A stretch of 64,000 nucleotides of DNA. Origin: HGM04593 sp045636125 (GTDB lineage Bacteria > Bacteroidota > Bacteroidia > Bacteroidales > Bacteroidaceae). Shown here one piece after another: positions 24,730 through 33,676 of this stretch. The stretch is taken from positions 62,001 through 126,000 of the forward strand of contig JAZTWX010000026.1 of the NCBI GenBank assembly GCA_045636125.1, in the 5' to 3' direction. The notes beneath the pieces are model-generated. The model made no database searches. It saw nothing but the letters and a program-made list of their open reading frames with translations, and was not told the origin of the DNA. A program made the position numbers and the translations under genes. Every line of letters begins with the position of its first letter. Position 1 is the first letter of the stretch.

Positions 24730-25605
24730 TTACATTACATTAAGAACCTGTTCTTTAATCTGCTCGAGCTCGTCCTTCATTTTCACCACAATGTTCTGCA
24801 TTTCGGCGTGGTTGCTCTTGCTGCCGAGAGTGTTTATCTCGCGCCCCATCTCCTGTGCTATGAAGCCGAGCTTCTTGCCCTGGCCGTAAGGGCCTTCAAT
24901 GGTTTCAACGAAATAAGAAAGGTGGTTGGTGAGGCGCTGTTTTTCCTCGTTTATATCGAGCTTTTCGATGTAGAAGATGAGCTCCTGCTCGAAGCGGTTT
25001 TTGTCGTATTCAACGCCCAGATTCTTTTCGAGCGACTCCTTTATGCGGCCGCGTATCTTTTCGACACGCTCCTTTTCATAAGGCTCAACCGAGCGCAGCA
25101 ATTGCGAAATATTATCGATTTTATCGAGGAATTTTGCTCGCAGTGCGTCACCCTCCTGCTTGCGGAAAGCAAGCAACTCGGCAACAGCCTCGTTAATAGC
25201 GGCAAGTGTGAGTGCCCACTCCTCGTCGCCCACCTCATAAACCTCTTTGCGGGCAATTACATCGGGCATACGCAAAAGCACCTCGAACATATTCTGCGGC
25301 AGGGGCACGCCTGTTGCAGCAGAAGCTTCGGCCATCTGGCGCGAGTAGGCCTGCATCACGTCGACATTTATCGACGGGGTATCGACTTTCTCATTCTGTT
25401 CCACCCAAAGGGCAAAATCGACCTTACCGCGTTCCAACGCGCTTGTGAGCAGCGTACGTATCTCCATTTCGCGATTCTTGAACTGCGCTGTTATGCGGGT
25501 GGAAAGATCCATTGCCTTGCCGTTGAGCGAGCGTATCTCCACACAAATTTTCCTGTCCTGGTAAAGAGCCACGGCCTTGCCGTAGCCTGTCATCGAATAT
25601 ATCAT
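24730..25605 (-). CDS. yicC: YicC-family endoribonuclease
   Basis: 291 aa, the usual length. The conserved opening 'MIYSMTGYGKA' and the C-terminal 'LGFIAQEMGREINTLGSKS' followed by 'VKMKDELEQIKEQVLNV' are characteristic of YicC/YloC. The family was long uncharacterised; E. coli YicC has been linked to small-RNA degradation. It is the first gene of yicC-gmk-nadD-MORN, with a TATTTTTG element about 90 nt upstream. Confidence 0.94.
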   Translation of the reverse strand: MIYSMTGYGKAVALYQDRKICVEIRSLNGKAMDLSTRITAQFKNREMEIRTLLTSALERGKVDFALWVEQNEKVDTPSINVDVMQAYSRQMAEASAATGVPLPQNMFEVLLRMPDVIARKEVYEVGDEEWALTLAAINEAVAELLAFRKQEGDALRAKFLDKIDNISQLLRSVEPYEKERVEKIRGRIKESLEKNLGVEYDKNRFEQELIFYIEKLDINEEKQRLTNHLSYFVETIEGPYGQGKKLGFIAQEMGREINTLGSKSNHAEMQNIVVKMKDELEQIKEQVLNVM

Positions 25606-25693
25606 TCTTGCGTTCTTTTATGCAGTTGTAAAAATTTAATCTCTTTTTTTGAGCAAACGACGGGAAAGAGCCCGCCGACCTGTTCATATTTTG

Positions 25694-25701
25694 CAAAAAT
25701 A
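25694..25701 (-). promoter_or_regulatory. -7 element for the yicC operon
   Basis: Minus-strand TATTTTTG, in the 270-bp divergent gap between yicC and tsaB. No clear TTG at -33. The transcript would start near 25687. Confidence 0.5.
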
Positions 25702-25816
25702 GACATTTATTCCTAAAACCGCTACTCCCGAGGCGCTTTTTTGCTCGCCGGCGCAAATATTATATATTTAATATATTAAAAAATATTATTTATGCCCGAC
25801 TATAACATTTAATTTG

Positions 25817-25824
25817 TATTTTTG
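25817..25824 (+). promoter_or_regulatory. -7 element for the tsaB-to-alkaline phosphatase operon
   Basis: TATTTTTG followed by CAC; transcription would start near 25831, 45 nt before the tsaB ATG at 25876. The upstream sequence is very AT-rich, without an obvious TTG at -33. Confidence 0.55.
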
Positions 25825-25875
25825 CACTATAAAGCCTTTTATGGGCAACAACCAACCACAAAAAAGAAAGAGAAA

Positions 25876-26577
25876 ATGGCAGTAATTCTACACATAGAAG
25901 CATCGACCGAGATTTGTTCGGTGGCATTGAGCGAGGACGGGCAAGTGTTTTTTGAGAAGGTAAACGACGAGGAGCGCTCACACGCAAAGGTTCTTGCACC
26001 CTTTGTAGAGGAGGCGATAAACATGGCCGACAGCCGCAGCATGCCCCTCACAGCCGTTGCACTGAGCTGCGGCCCCGGCTCCTACACAAGCCTGCGCATA
26101 GCCTCGTCGACCGCAAAAGGCGTGTGCTACGGCCGCAACATCCCACTCATTGCAATACCCACCACAGCCGTTATGTGCGTGCCTATGCTGCTGGGCGAGG
26201 AGCTCCCCGAGGATGCTCTCCTGTGCCCCATGATAGATGCCCGCCGCAACGAGGTGTACGCAACCATATACGACCGTGCGTTAGGTGTAGTAAAAGAGAC
26301 TGCAGCCGAAATAATAACCGAGGAGAGCTTTGCCGAATACCTCGACAAGCACCCCGTGTACTTCTTTGGTAACGGCGCCGAAAAATGCAGCAGGATAATA
26401 ACCCACCCCAACGCCCGCTTCATCGACAAGTTCCGTCACCCGCTGGCAAAGAATATGATGCCCCTTGCCGAACGTGCCGCCTGGGAGCAGCGTTTCGAGG
26501 ACATCGCATATTTCGAGCCCTTCTACCTGAAGAATTTCATAGCCACAAAACCAAAAGAGCTTTTGAAGAACTGTTAA
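25876..26577 (+). CDS. tsaB: tRNA t6A-synthesis protein TsaB
   Basis: 233 aa. TsaB is the regulatory paralogue of TsaD in the TsaBDE complex, which makes N6-threonylcarbamoyladenosine at A37 of ANN-decoding tRNAs. ASKHA-fold signatures: 'ILHIEASTEICSVAL' at the start and 'ALSCGPGSYTSLRIASSTAKG' in the first domain. The frame is open from 25822, but the ATG at 25876 aligns with the family start and follows the likely transcription start. It is the first gene of a nine-gene operon. Confidence 0.94.
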   Translation: MAVILHIEASTEICSVALSEDGQVFFEKVNDEERSHAKVLAPFVEEAINMADSRSMPLTAVALSCGPGSYTSLRIASSTAKGVCYGRNIPLIAIPTTAVMCVPMLLGEELPEDALLCPMIDARRNEVYATIYDRALGVVKETAAEIITEESFAEYLDKHPVYFFGNGAEKCSRIITHPNARFIDKFRHPLAKNMMPLAERAAWEQRFEDIAYFEPFYLKNFIATKPKELLKNC

Positions 26578-26590
26578 AACCCATACCACT

Positions 26591-27217
26591 ATGATGGAAT
26601 ACAATACCAAACAGAAAAGACTCCCGTTGCCCGAGTATGGCCGTTCGGTGCAGAAGATGGTGGACCACGCGCTTACTATTGAGGACCGCGAGGAGCGCCA
26701 GAAGTGCGCCTGCACCATAATAGAAATTATGGGCAGTATGTTCCCCAACCTGCGCAACCTCCCCGACTACAAGCACAAGCTGTGGGACCACCTTGCAATA
26801 ATGTCCGACTTCCAGCTCGAAATAGACTACCCCGTGGAGGTAATAAAGAAAGAGAAATTCAACGAGCCCCCGCAGAGAATCCCCTACCAGACAGGCGAGA
26901 TAAAGAACCGCCACTACGGACGCATTGTGGAGGAGATGATTGCCCACGCCTGCACACTCGACGAGGGCGAGGAGCGCGACCAGCTTATCGAGTTCATAAT
27001 TATTCAAATGAAGAAGAACTATATTGCCTGGAACAAGGACGGCGTTGAGGACAAGAAGATATTCGAGGACCTGAGAATATACTCAAAAGGCAAGATTGAC
27101 ATTACAGGCCGCGAGATAAGGCTCACCCCCGCAACCCCCAACAACAACCAGCAGCGCCAGCAGGGCACAAAACAGCGCCTGCAAGGCAAGAAGAACTTCA
27201 AAAGAAAGCACCAATAA
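26591..27217 (+). CDS. DUF4290 protein
   Basis: 208 aa (a second ATG at 26594 is equally possible). It matches the Bacteroidetes-restricted DUF4290 family: 'MEYNTKQKRLPLPEYGRSVQ', paired 'R..EERQKCA' and 'EGEERDQLI' helices, and two copies of an 'YGR.V..MV.HA' pattern (residues ~17-27 and ~115-125), suggesting an internal duplication. The C-terminal ~35 residues are Gln/Lys/Arg-rich and probably disordered; such a basic tail could bind nucleic acid. It lies between tsaB and murA as in other Bacteroidales. Function unknown. Confidence 0.88.
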   Translation: MMEYNTKQKRLPLPEYGRSVQKMVDHALTIEDREERQKCACTIIEIMGSMFPNLRNLPDYKHKLWDHLAIMSDFQLEIDYPVEVIKKEKFNEPPQRIPYQTGEIKNRHYGRIVEEMIAHACTLDEGEERDQLIEFIIIQMKKNYIAWNKDGVEDKKIFEDLRIYSKGKIDITGREIRLTPATPNNNQQRQQGTKQRLQGKKNFKRKHQ

Positions 27218-27232
27218 AACACACAGGCTACT

Positions 27233-28537
27233 ATGGCATCATTCATTATAGAAGGCGGGCACAAGCTCAAAGGAGACATCACCCCACAAGGAGCAAAGAA
27301 CGAGGTGTTGCAGGAGATATGCGCCACCCTGCTCACCCCCGAAAAGGTTACAATCGAGAATATCCCCGACATTGCCGATGTGAACAACCTCATCAACCAG
27401 ATGATAAATATGGGAGTGAGCGTTACACGCAACGGCGCGGGTTGCTTCACATTCCAGGCCGACAACATCAACCTCGACTACATCGACAGCGAGGAGTACA
27501 TAAACGGATGCTCACGCTTGCGCGGCTCGGTAATGTTCATTGGCCCGTTGGTAGCCCGCTTCGGAAAAGCTACAATATCGGAGCCCGGAGGCGACAAGAT
27601 TGGCCGCCGCAGGCTCGACACCCACATTGTGGGCCTTCAGAAGCTTGGAGCATCGTTCAATTTCGACCAGGACAAGAGAGTGTACCGTATGCAGGCAAGC
27701 AAACTGAAGGGTTGTTCTATGCTGCTCGACGAAGCGTCGGTAACAGGAACTGCCAACATAATTATGGCCGCAACCCTTGCCGAGGGTACTACAACAATTT
27801 ACAACGCAGCCTGTGAGCCCTACATCCAGCAGCTTTGCAGAATGCTCAACAAGATGGGTGCAAAGATTTCGGGCATTGCCAGCAACCTCATAAGAATTGA
27901 GGGTGTGAAAGAGCTCGGAGGTTGCACACAGCGCGCCCTGCCCGATATGATTGAGGTGGGCAGCTTCATAGGTATGGCCGCAATGACAAAGAGCGAAATT
28001 ACCATAAAGGATGTGTCGTTCGAGAACCTCGGAATAATCCCCGACAGCTTCAAACGCTTGGGCATACACTTTGAGCAACGCGGCGACGATATTTTCATCC
28101 CCGAACAGAATGAATACCAGATAGAGTCGTTCATCGACGGCTCAATAATGACCATAAGCGACGCACCCTGGCCCGGCCTCACCCCCGACCTCCTGAGCGT
28201 TATGCTGGTTACAGCCGTACAGGCAAAGGGAAGCGTGCTCATTCACCAAAAAATGTTCGAGAGCCGCCTCTTCTTTGTGGACAAGCTCATTGATATGGGC
28301 GCACAGATTATCCTTTGCGACCCCCACCGTGCCGTTGTAAACGGCCACAACCACCAGTTCACGCTCAAACCCCGCTCTATGAGCTCGCCCGACATACGCG
28401 CAGGAATTGCACTGCTCATTGCAGCAATGAGCGCCGACGGTGTGAGCCGCATCGACAACATCGAGCAGATTGACCGCGGCTACCAGGACCTCGAAGGCCG
28501 CCTCAACAGAATTGGAGCAAAAATAACACGTTCATAA
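27233..28537 (+). CDS. murA: UDP-N-acetylglucosamine 1-carboxyvinyltransferase with Asp at the fosfomycin site
   Basis: 434 aa. Catalyses the first committed step of peptidoglycan synthesis, PEP plus UDP-GlcNAc to enolpyruvyl-UDP-GlcNAc. The fold is the six-fold inside-out barrel. Signatures: 'GAKNEVLQEICATLL', 'RLRGSVMFIGPLVARFG' and 'EPGGDKIGRRRLDTHI'. In the last, position 121 is Asp where E. coli has Cys115, the residue alkylated by fosfomycin; an Asp at this site is known in Mycobacterium and Chlamydia and confers intrinsic resistance. It follows DUF4290 by 15 nt and precedes rimM by 9 nt. Confidence 0.95.
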   Translation: MASFIIEGGHKLKGDITPQGAKNEVLQEICATLLTPEKVTIENIPDIADVNNLINQMINMGVSVTRNGAGCFTFQADNINLDYIDSEEYINGCSRLRGSVMFIGPLVARFGKATISEPGGDKIGRRRLDTHIVGLQKLGASFNFDQDKRVYRMQASKLKGCSMLLDEASVTGTANIIMAATLAEGTTTIYNAACEPYIQQLCRMLNKMGAKISGIASNLIRIEGVKELGGCTQRALPDMIEVGSFIGMAAMTKSEITIKDVSFENLGIIPDSFKRLGIHFEQRGDDIFIPEQNEYQIESFIDGSIMTISDAPWPGLTPDLLSVMLVTAVQAKGSVLIHQKMFESRLFFVDKLIDMGAQIILCDPHRAVVNGHNHQFTLKPRSMSSPDIRAGIALLIAAMSADGVSRIDNIEQIDRGYQDLEGRLNRIGAKITRS

Positions 28538-28546
28538 AAGAGTACT

Positions 28547-29056
28547 ATGCTTAAACGAGAAGAGTTCGTACACATTGGAAAATTCCTGAAACCCCACGGC
28601 ACAAAGGGAGAAATCGGGCTGCAGACAGGCGATTTTGAGCTTGGCGACGACTGCGACTTTGTCGCTTGCGACATCGACGGTATTCTGGTGCCTTTCTTCT
28701 TTGAGTATTGCCGCACGAAGAACAACGACGCCGTTATTCTTAAAATAGAGAAGATTGACAGCGCCGAAGGGGCACGTTTCCTCACCAACCGCGACGTGTA
28801 TATTCCACGCGAGTGGGTAGAGAGCGAGGAGAACCTTTCGTGGAGCTTCTTCAAAGGCTTCAAGGCGTACGACGACACAGGACGCGAATTCGGAGTTATC
28901 ACCGATGTCGACGACAGCACCATAAACACTCTTTTTGTAATAGAAAAAGAGGGCGACGAAATTCTCATACCCGCCCGCGAGGAGTTCATCACAAGCCTCG
29001 ACCACGAGAAGAGAGAGATAGTATTCACACTGCCCGAGGGACTAGCATCGTTGTAG
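28547..29056 (+). CDS. rimM: 16S rRNA processing/ribosome maturation factor RimM
   Basis: 169 aa in two parts: an N-terminal RimM barrel (~1-95, 'IGKFLKPHGTKGEIGLQT') and a C-terminal PRC-barrel (~100-169, 'LLIPAREEFI'-type ending). It assists 30S head maturation by binding ribosomal protein S19. The 'KPHGxKGE' motif is diagnostic. The ATG at 28547 is 9 nt after murA and the M23 gene follows by 6 nt. Confidence 0.93.
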   Translation: MLKREEFVHIGKFLKPHGTKGEIGLQTGDFELGDDCDFVACDIDGILVPFFFEYCRTKNNDAVILKIEKIDSAEGARFLTNRDVYIPREWVESEENLSWSFFKGFKAYDDTGREFGVITDVDDSTINTLFVIEKEGDEILIPAREEFITSLDHEKREIVFTLPEGLASL

Positions 29057-29062
29057 AAAGAT

Positions 29063-29923
29063 ATGAAAAAGAAAAAAATATTCAGCAACAGGCTGCTGCG
29101 CAAGTACAAGCTCACAATTCACAACGAGAACAAACTCGAAAACGTGCTCGGTTTCTACATTTCGCCGCTGTGGGTTATAATTTCGCTGTTCTTTTCGTTC
29201 CTGCTCTTTACAGGAGTGGTGTATCTTATCCTTGCCTTCACCCCGGTGGGAGAATACCTCCCCGTGCGCATTAACGACAAGACCAGGGAGATGCTCATAA
29301 ACTACAACCTGAAGATTGACTCCCTTAAAGAGGCTGCCGACAAGCAGGACCGTTACATAAAGAACATAAAGAACCTTATGGAGGGCAACACCCCCATAGA
29401 CAGCATTATGAACGCTCCCGAATATGCGTCGACCGAGAATATCTCCATCGTAACCACAGAGCTCGAGAAGGAGTTCGCCGCAGCCTTTGAGGAGCGCGAG
29501 AAATACAACATCGCCCACAACGCAACAACCGTGGGAGCATTGCAGGAGCTCAATCTCTACCGCCCCGCACGTGGAATGATTATAAAACCCTTTGCACCCG
29601 GCGAGAAACACTATGGAGTGGACATTGCCGAAAACCCCGGCGAGAGCGTGCTTGCCATACACGAGGGCACGGTGGTTATGAGCGACTACACGGCAAAAGA
29701 GGGTTACACCATCACCGTGCAGCACAAAGAGAACCTTGTTTCGATATACCGCAACTGCCACAGGCTCTACAAAGCCGTGGGCGACAATGTTGAGGGTGGC
29801 GAGGTTATCGCATCGCTTGGCGACGGAAAAGCCACAAGCAGCGGCACGCTGAAACCTTTCCTGCATTTTGAAATTTGGCACAGAGGAAAAGCCCTCGACC
29901 CGGGAATATACATTGCATTCTAA
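29063..29923 (+). CDS. Membrane-anchored M23-family (LytM-like) protein, possibly degenerate
   Basis: 286 aa. A short basic N-terminus, one membrane helix (~residues 37-58), a coiled-coil-like periplasmic stem (~75-150) and a C-terminal M23 domain (~165-286). 'HYGVD' supplies the first zinc His/Asp. The usual 'HLHFE' motif is here 'FLHFEIW': the zinc-binding second His remains but the preceding catalytic His is Phe. A His in 'YRNCHRLY' is near the other catalytic position. It may therefore be a weak hydrolase or, like EnvC/NlpD, a regulatory LytM protein. It lies between rimM and dxr, as in other Bacteroidales. Confidence 0.85.
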   Translation: MKKKKIFSNRLLRKYKLTIHNENKLENVLGFYISPLWVIISLFFSFLLFTGVVYLILAFTPVGEYLPVRINDKTREMLINYNLKIDSLKEAADKQDRYIKNIKNLMEGNTPIDSIMNAPEYASTENISIVTTELEKEFAAAFEEREKYNIAHNATTVGALQELNLYRPARGMIIKPFAPGEKHYGVDIAENPGESVLAIHEGTVVMSDYTAKEGYTITVQHKENLVSIYRNCHRLYKAVGDNVEGGEVIASLGDGKATSSGTLKPFLHFEIWHRGKALDPGIYIAF

Positions 29924-29945
29924 CAATCAAGCACAAAAAAACAAT

Positions 29946-31106
29946 ATGGACAATATCAAGAAAAGAGAAATAGCCATACTGGGCTCTACAGGCTCCATAG
30001 GCACACAGACATTGCAAGTGGTGGAGGAACACCCCGAACGATTCGAGGTGTATGCAATAACCGCCAACACCCGTGTAGACGACCTTATAGCCCAAGCGCG
30101 CAAGTTCCTGCCCGAGGTGGTGGTAATTGCCGACGAAACCAAATACCAGCGATTGAAAGAGGCTCTTGCCGACCTGCCCATACGCGTGTGCGGCGGCTAC
30201 GAGGCTATATGCGAGGTGGTGAAAGAGCCGCGCGTCGATGTTGTTGTGACTGCGATGGTGGGTTTTTCGGGACTGCGCCCCACAATAGAGGCTATTAAAG
30301 CAGGAAAGGAGATTGCTCTCGCCAACAAGGAGACAATGGTGGTTGCGGGAGAGCTTGTGAACGCCCTTGCAAACAAGCACAATGTCCCCATTCTTCCGGT
30401 CGACTCGGAGCACTCGGCAATTTTCCAATGCCTTGCGGGCGAAATGGACAACAAGGTGGAAAAGCTCATTCTCACAGCATCGGGCGGCCCATTCCGCACC
30501 TGGGATATTGCACAGCTCGAAAACGTGACAAAGGAGCAGGCCTTGAAACACCCCAACTGGAGCATGGGAGCAAAAATCACCATCGATTCGGCATCTATGA
30601 TGAACAAGGGATTCGAAGTGATGGAGGCAAAATGGCTTTTCGGCGTAGGAGCCGAGGATATTGAGGTTGTTGTGCACCCGCAGTCGGTTATTCACTCAAT
30701 GGTGCAGTTTGCCGACGGAGCCGTTAAAGCACAGCTCGGCACACCCGATATGCGCCTGCCCATTATGTATGCGCTGTCGTATCCCGCAAGGCTCTCTTCG
30801 TCGTTCGAGCGACTCGACTTCGGCTCACTTGGCGAGCTCACATTCGAAAAGCCCGACCTTGACAAATTCCCCAACCTGCGCCACGCCTACAACGCCCTGT
30901 CGATGGGTGGCAACATTCCCTGTGTGGTGAACGCCGCAAACGAGGTGTGCGTGGCTGCCTTCCTTGCCGACCGCATACGTTTCAACGATATGCCGCGCCT
31001 CATTGAGCGTGCAATGCAGCAGGCTACATTCATTGCAAAACCCACGCTCGACGACTACCTTGCAAGCGACCGCGAGGTACGCCGTATGGTAGAAGGATGG
31101 ATTTAA
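29946..31106 (+). CDS. dxr: 1-deoxy-D-xylulose 5-phosphate reductoisomerase
   Basis: 386 aa from the ATG at 29946 (the frame is open from 29868 inside the previous gene). It makes 2-C-methyl-D-erythritol 4-phosphate, the first dedicated step of the MEP isoprenoid pathway, using NADPH. Signatures: 'AILGSTGSIGTQTL' (dinucleotide binding), 'LANKETMVVAGEL', 'PVDSEHSAIFQCL' (metal and substrate) and 'ASGGPFRTW' (mobile loop). The next MEP enzyme, IspD, is encoded in this window at 38705. It is 39 nt upstream of rseP, the same dxr-rseP pairing found in many bacteria. Confidence 0.96.
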   Translation: MDNIKKREIAILGSTGSIGTQTLQVVEEHPERFEVYAITANTRVDDLIAQARKFLPEVVVIADETKYQRLKEALADLPIRVCGGYEAICEVVKEPRVDVVVTAMVGFSGLRPTIEAIKAGKEIALANKETMVVAGELVNALANKHNVPILPVDSEHSAIFQCLAGEMDNKVEKLILTASGGPFRTWDIAQLENVTKEQALKHPNWSMGAKITIDSASMMNKGFEVMEAKWLFGVGAEDIEVVVHPQSVIHSMVQFADGAVKAQLGTPDMRLPIMYALSYPARLSSSFERLDFGSLGELTFEKPDLDKFPNLRHAYNALSMGGNIPCVVNAANEVCVAAFLADRIRFNDMPRLIERAMQQATFIAKPTLDDYLASDREVRRMVEGWI

Positions 31107-31144
31107 TATTTACTGGACAACATAGATAAAAAAGAGAAAAACTG

Positions 31145-32464
31145 ATGGAGGTATTTTTTATACGTGCGCTGCAGCTTATAATGGCTCTGAGCCTTTTGGT
31201 GCTTGTGCACGAGTTCGGACACTTTATTTTTTCGAGAATATTCAAAGTGAGGGTCGAGAAATTCTACCTTTTCTTCGACTGGGGCTTTTCCCTTTTCAAA
31301 TGGAAGCCCAAAAACAGTGAAACAGAGTATGGTATAGGCTGGTTGCCCCTTGGCGGCTACTGCAAGATTTCGGGTATGATAGACGAGTCTATGGATACCG
31401 AGCAGATGAAACAGCCCGTGCAACCGTGGGAGTTCCGCGCAAAACCAGCCTGGCAGCGACTGCTCATAATGGTGGGTGGCGTACTGTTCAATTTCATTCT
31501 TGCAATGTTCATATATGCGATGATAATGTTCACTTGGGGCGACAGCTACGTGGATATGCGCAAGGCTGTGCACGGGATGGAGTTCAACGAGAATGCCAAA
31601 TCGCTTGGTTTTGCCGACGGTGACATTATTTTGCGCGTCGACAGCAGCGATGTTACACGCTACGATGTTGACCTCTTGCGCGCCATTGCCGACGGAAAAG
31701 AGGTTACCGTATTGCGTGCAGGCGAGATTGCCACAGTGGAGATTCCCGAAGATTTCGGGCTTATGGATATGGGCAAAGGCACACCTTTTATGCAATATCG
31801 CATACCCGCTGTTGTCGACAGCATTCTGCCCGCATCGGCGGCACAGGCTGCAGGCTTGCAGAAGGGCGACAGCATTGTGAGCATAGGCGGTGAAAAGGTG
31901 AATTCTTGGCAGCAGCTTATGACAGCGATGCAGAAGATGCAGGAGCAGGAGAGAGAGGAGATAACCGTAGGCGTTATGCGCGACAGCCTTGTAACGCTCA
32001 CCGCAAAGACCGACAGCACATACAAGCTTGGCATAACACCGCGCCCCACAAACTATCCCGTGGTGCAGATATCGTACAATTTCATTGAAGCCTTCCCCGC
32101 CGGCATAAGCTACGGCTGGAACGTGCTCAAAGGGTATGTGAGCGACTTCAAGTACCTCTTCTCGAAAGAGGGCGCACAGTCAGTGGGAATGTTCGGCACT
32201 ATTGGCAGCCTGTTCCCCGCAACTTGGAACTGGCACCAGTTCTGGTTGATGACAGCAATGCTCTCGCTCATCCTCGCAGTAATGAACATACTGCCCATTC
32301 CCGCGCTCGACGGCGGACACGTAGTGTTCCTCTTGATTGAGGTAATAAGCGGCCGCAAACCCAGCGACAAGGCTCTTGAAATTGCACAGACCGTGGGAAT
32401 GATAATTCTCCTTGCATTGTTTATCCTTGCTACCTACAACGACGCAATGCGCTTTATATTCTAA
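31145..32464 (+). CDS. rseP: RIP metalloprotease RseP (site-2 protease)
   Basis: 439-aa multi-pass inner-membrane zinc protease. The zinc motif 'HEFGH' sits at residues 22-26 in the first helix, and the third ligand is the Asp of 'PALDGGHVVF' near residue 385. Two periplasmic PDZ regions lie between (~125-210 and ~215-300, 'ILPASAAQAAGLQKGDSI'). It cleaves anti-sigma factors and leftover signal peptides within the membrane. Located between dxr and the serpin lipoprotein gene, which starts 3 nt after its stop. Confidence 0.95.
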   Translation: MEVFFIRALQLIMALSLLVLVHEFGHFIFSRIFKVRVEKFYLFFDWGFSLFKWKPKNSETEYGIGWLPLGGYCKISGMIDESMDTEQMKQPVQPWEFRAKPAWQRLLIMVGGVLFNFILAMFIYAMIMFTWGDSYVDMRKAVHGMEFNENAKSLGFADGDIILRVDSSDVTRYDVDLLRAIADGKEVTVLRAGEIATVEIPEDFGLMDMGKGTPFMQYRIPAVVDSILPASAAQAAGLQKGDSIVSIGGEKVNSWQQLMTAMQKMQEQEREEITVGVMRDSLVTLTAKTDSTYKLGITPRPTNYPVVQISYNFIEAFPAGISYGWNVLKGYVSDFKYLFSKEGAQSVGMFGTIGSLFPATWNWHQFWLMTAMLSLILAVMNILPIPALDGGHVVFLLIEVISGRKPSDKALEIAQTVGMIILLALFILATYNDAMRFIF

Positions 32465-32467
32465 AAT

Positions 32468-33664
32468 ATGAAAAGACTTATAATACTTTTTGCAGCAGCG
32501 GCCATAAGCAGTTGTGCAGCCAAACAAGAGGGCTGCACAACCACTGTTGCACCCATTGCAGCCGACAGCACCCAAAGCTTTGCCACCGGCCTGTTGCGCA
32601 CAGTGTACGCAGCAAGCGGGCAGGAGAACGTCTGCGTTTCGCCCGCAAGTGCAAAATGGGCAATGGCAATGACCGTGAACGGAGCGAGCGGCACCACCGC
32701 CACAGAGATTTTCGGCACACTGGGCTACCCCATAGACGAGGAGTTGCTGGCGGGCTTCAACAGCCGACAGCTGGTTGACATGAACGAGCTCGAGGGTGCG
32801 AAGCACGCACAGGTGAACATTGCAAACTCCATCTGGGTGAAAGAGGGAATAGAAATAAAGCCCACCTTTGCCTGCAACGGAGAGAAATTCTACAATGCAG
32901 CTATAAAGAACAACAGCTTCGATGCAAAGGGAATAAAAGAGATAAACGACTGGTGCAGCGAAAAGACCAACGGCAAAATAAACAGCATTTTAAGCAAGCC
33001 CGCACCCGGCACACAGGCGTTGCTTGTTAACACACTACACTTCAAGGCACGCTGGGCAAAGCCGTTCAATAAAGCGGCTACAGAAGAGCAGCCTTTCACA
33101 AAGGCCGACGGCACAAAAGCGGGCGTGCCAATGATGTACTCTTCGGCCAACTCGCCATACTATGAGGACAGCATAATGCAGGCAACCGCAAAGCCGTTCG
33201 AAGGCGGGGAATATTCAATGTTGCTCATTCTCCCCACAAAAGGCACAAGCACAGCACAGTGCGCCGAACATTTTGCACAGATATACGGCAAAGAATTCCT
33301 CAAAGGAAAATGGTGTAATGTTGTGTTGAAGATGCCGCGTTTCGAATGCAGCTTTTCAACAAGCCTCAAGGAGCCGCTTAAAGAGATGGGTATAAAGGAG
33401 GCGTTCACCGCAAAGGCTCAGTTCGGGAAAATGTCGCAAACCCCGCTTATGATTGACGATGTTATTCAAAAGACATACATTGCCGTGGATGAGGAGGGAG
33501 CCGAGGCGGCGGCAGCCACAGCCGTTCAAATGGCACTCACAGGACTGCGCCCGCAAGAGAAAAAGTACATCACCCTCGACCGCCCGTTCATTTATGCCAT
33601 AAAGCACAACCGCAGCGGGGAGATTCTCTTCACCGGAATTCTAAATGACCCAAAAGAAAAATAG
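32468..33664 (+). CDS. Serpin-family protease inhibitor, lipoprotein
   Basis: 398 aa. The lipobox 'AISSC' (Cys16) marks it as lipid-anchored. The serpin fold is nearly full length, with 'NSIWVKEG', 'NTLHFKARWAKPF' and the C-terminal 'DRPFIYAI' strand. The hinge of the reactive loop, 'EEGAEAAAATAV', has the small residues needed for loop insertion, so it should be an inhibitor rather than a non-inhibitory relative. Counting from the hinge, P1 falls near the Thr of 'MALTG', an estimate only. It probably protects the cell surface from host or bacterial proteases. It is embedded in the operon between rseP (3 nt) and alkaline phosphatase (12 nt). Confidence 0.93.
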   Translation: MKRLIILFAAAAISSCAAKQEGCTTTVAPIAADSTQSFATGLLRTVYAASGQENVCVSPASAKWAMAMTVNGASGTTATEIFGTLGYPIDEELLAGFNSRQLVDMNELEGAKHAQVNIANSIWVKEGIEIKPTFACNGEKFYNAAIKNNSFDAKGIKEINDWCSEKTNGKINSILSKPAPGTQALLVNTLHFKARWAKPFNKAATEEQPFTKADGTKAGVPMMYSSANSPYYEDSIMQATAKPFEGGEYSMLLILPTKGTSTAQCAEHFAQIYGKEFLKGKWCNVVLKMPRFECSFSTSLKEPLKEMGIKEAFTAKAQFGKMSQTPLMIDDVIQKTYIAVDEEGAEAAAATAVQMALTGLRPQEKKYITLDRPFIYAIKHNRSGEILFTGILNDPKEK

Positions 33665-33676
33665 AACTACTATATT

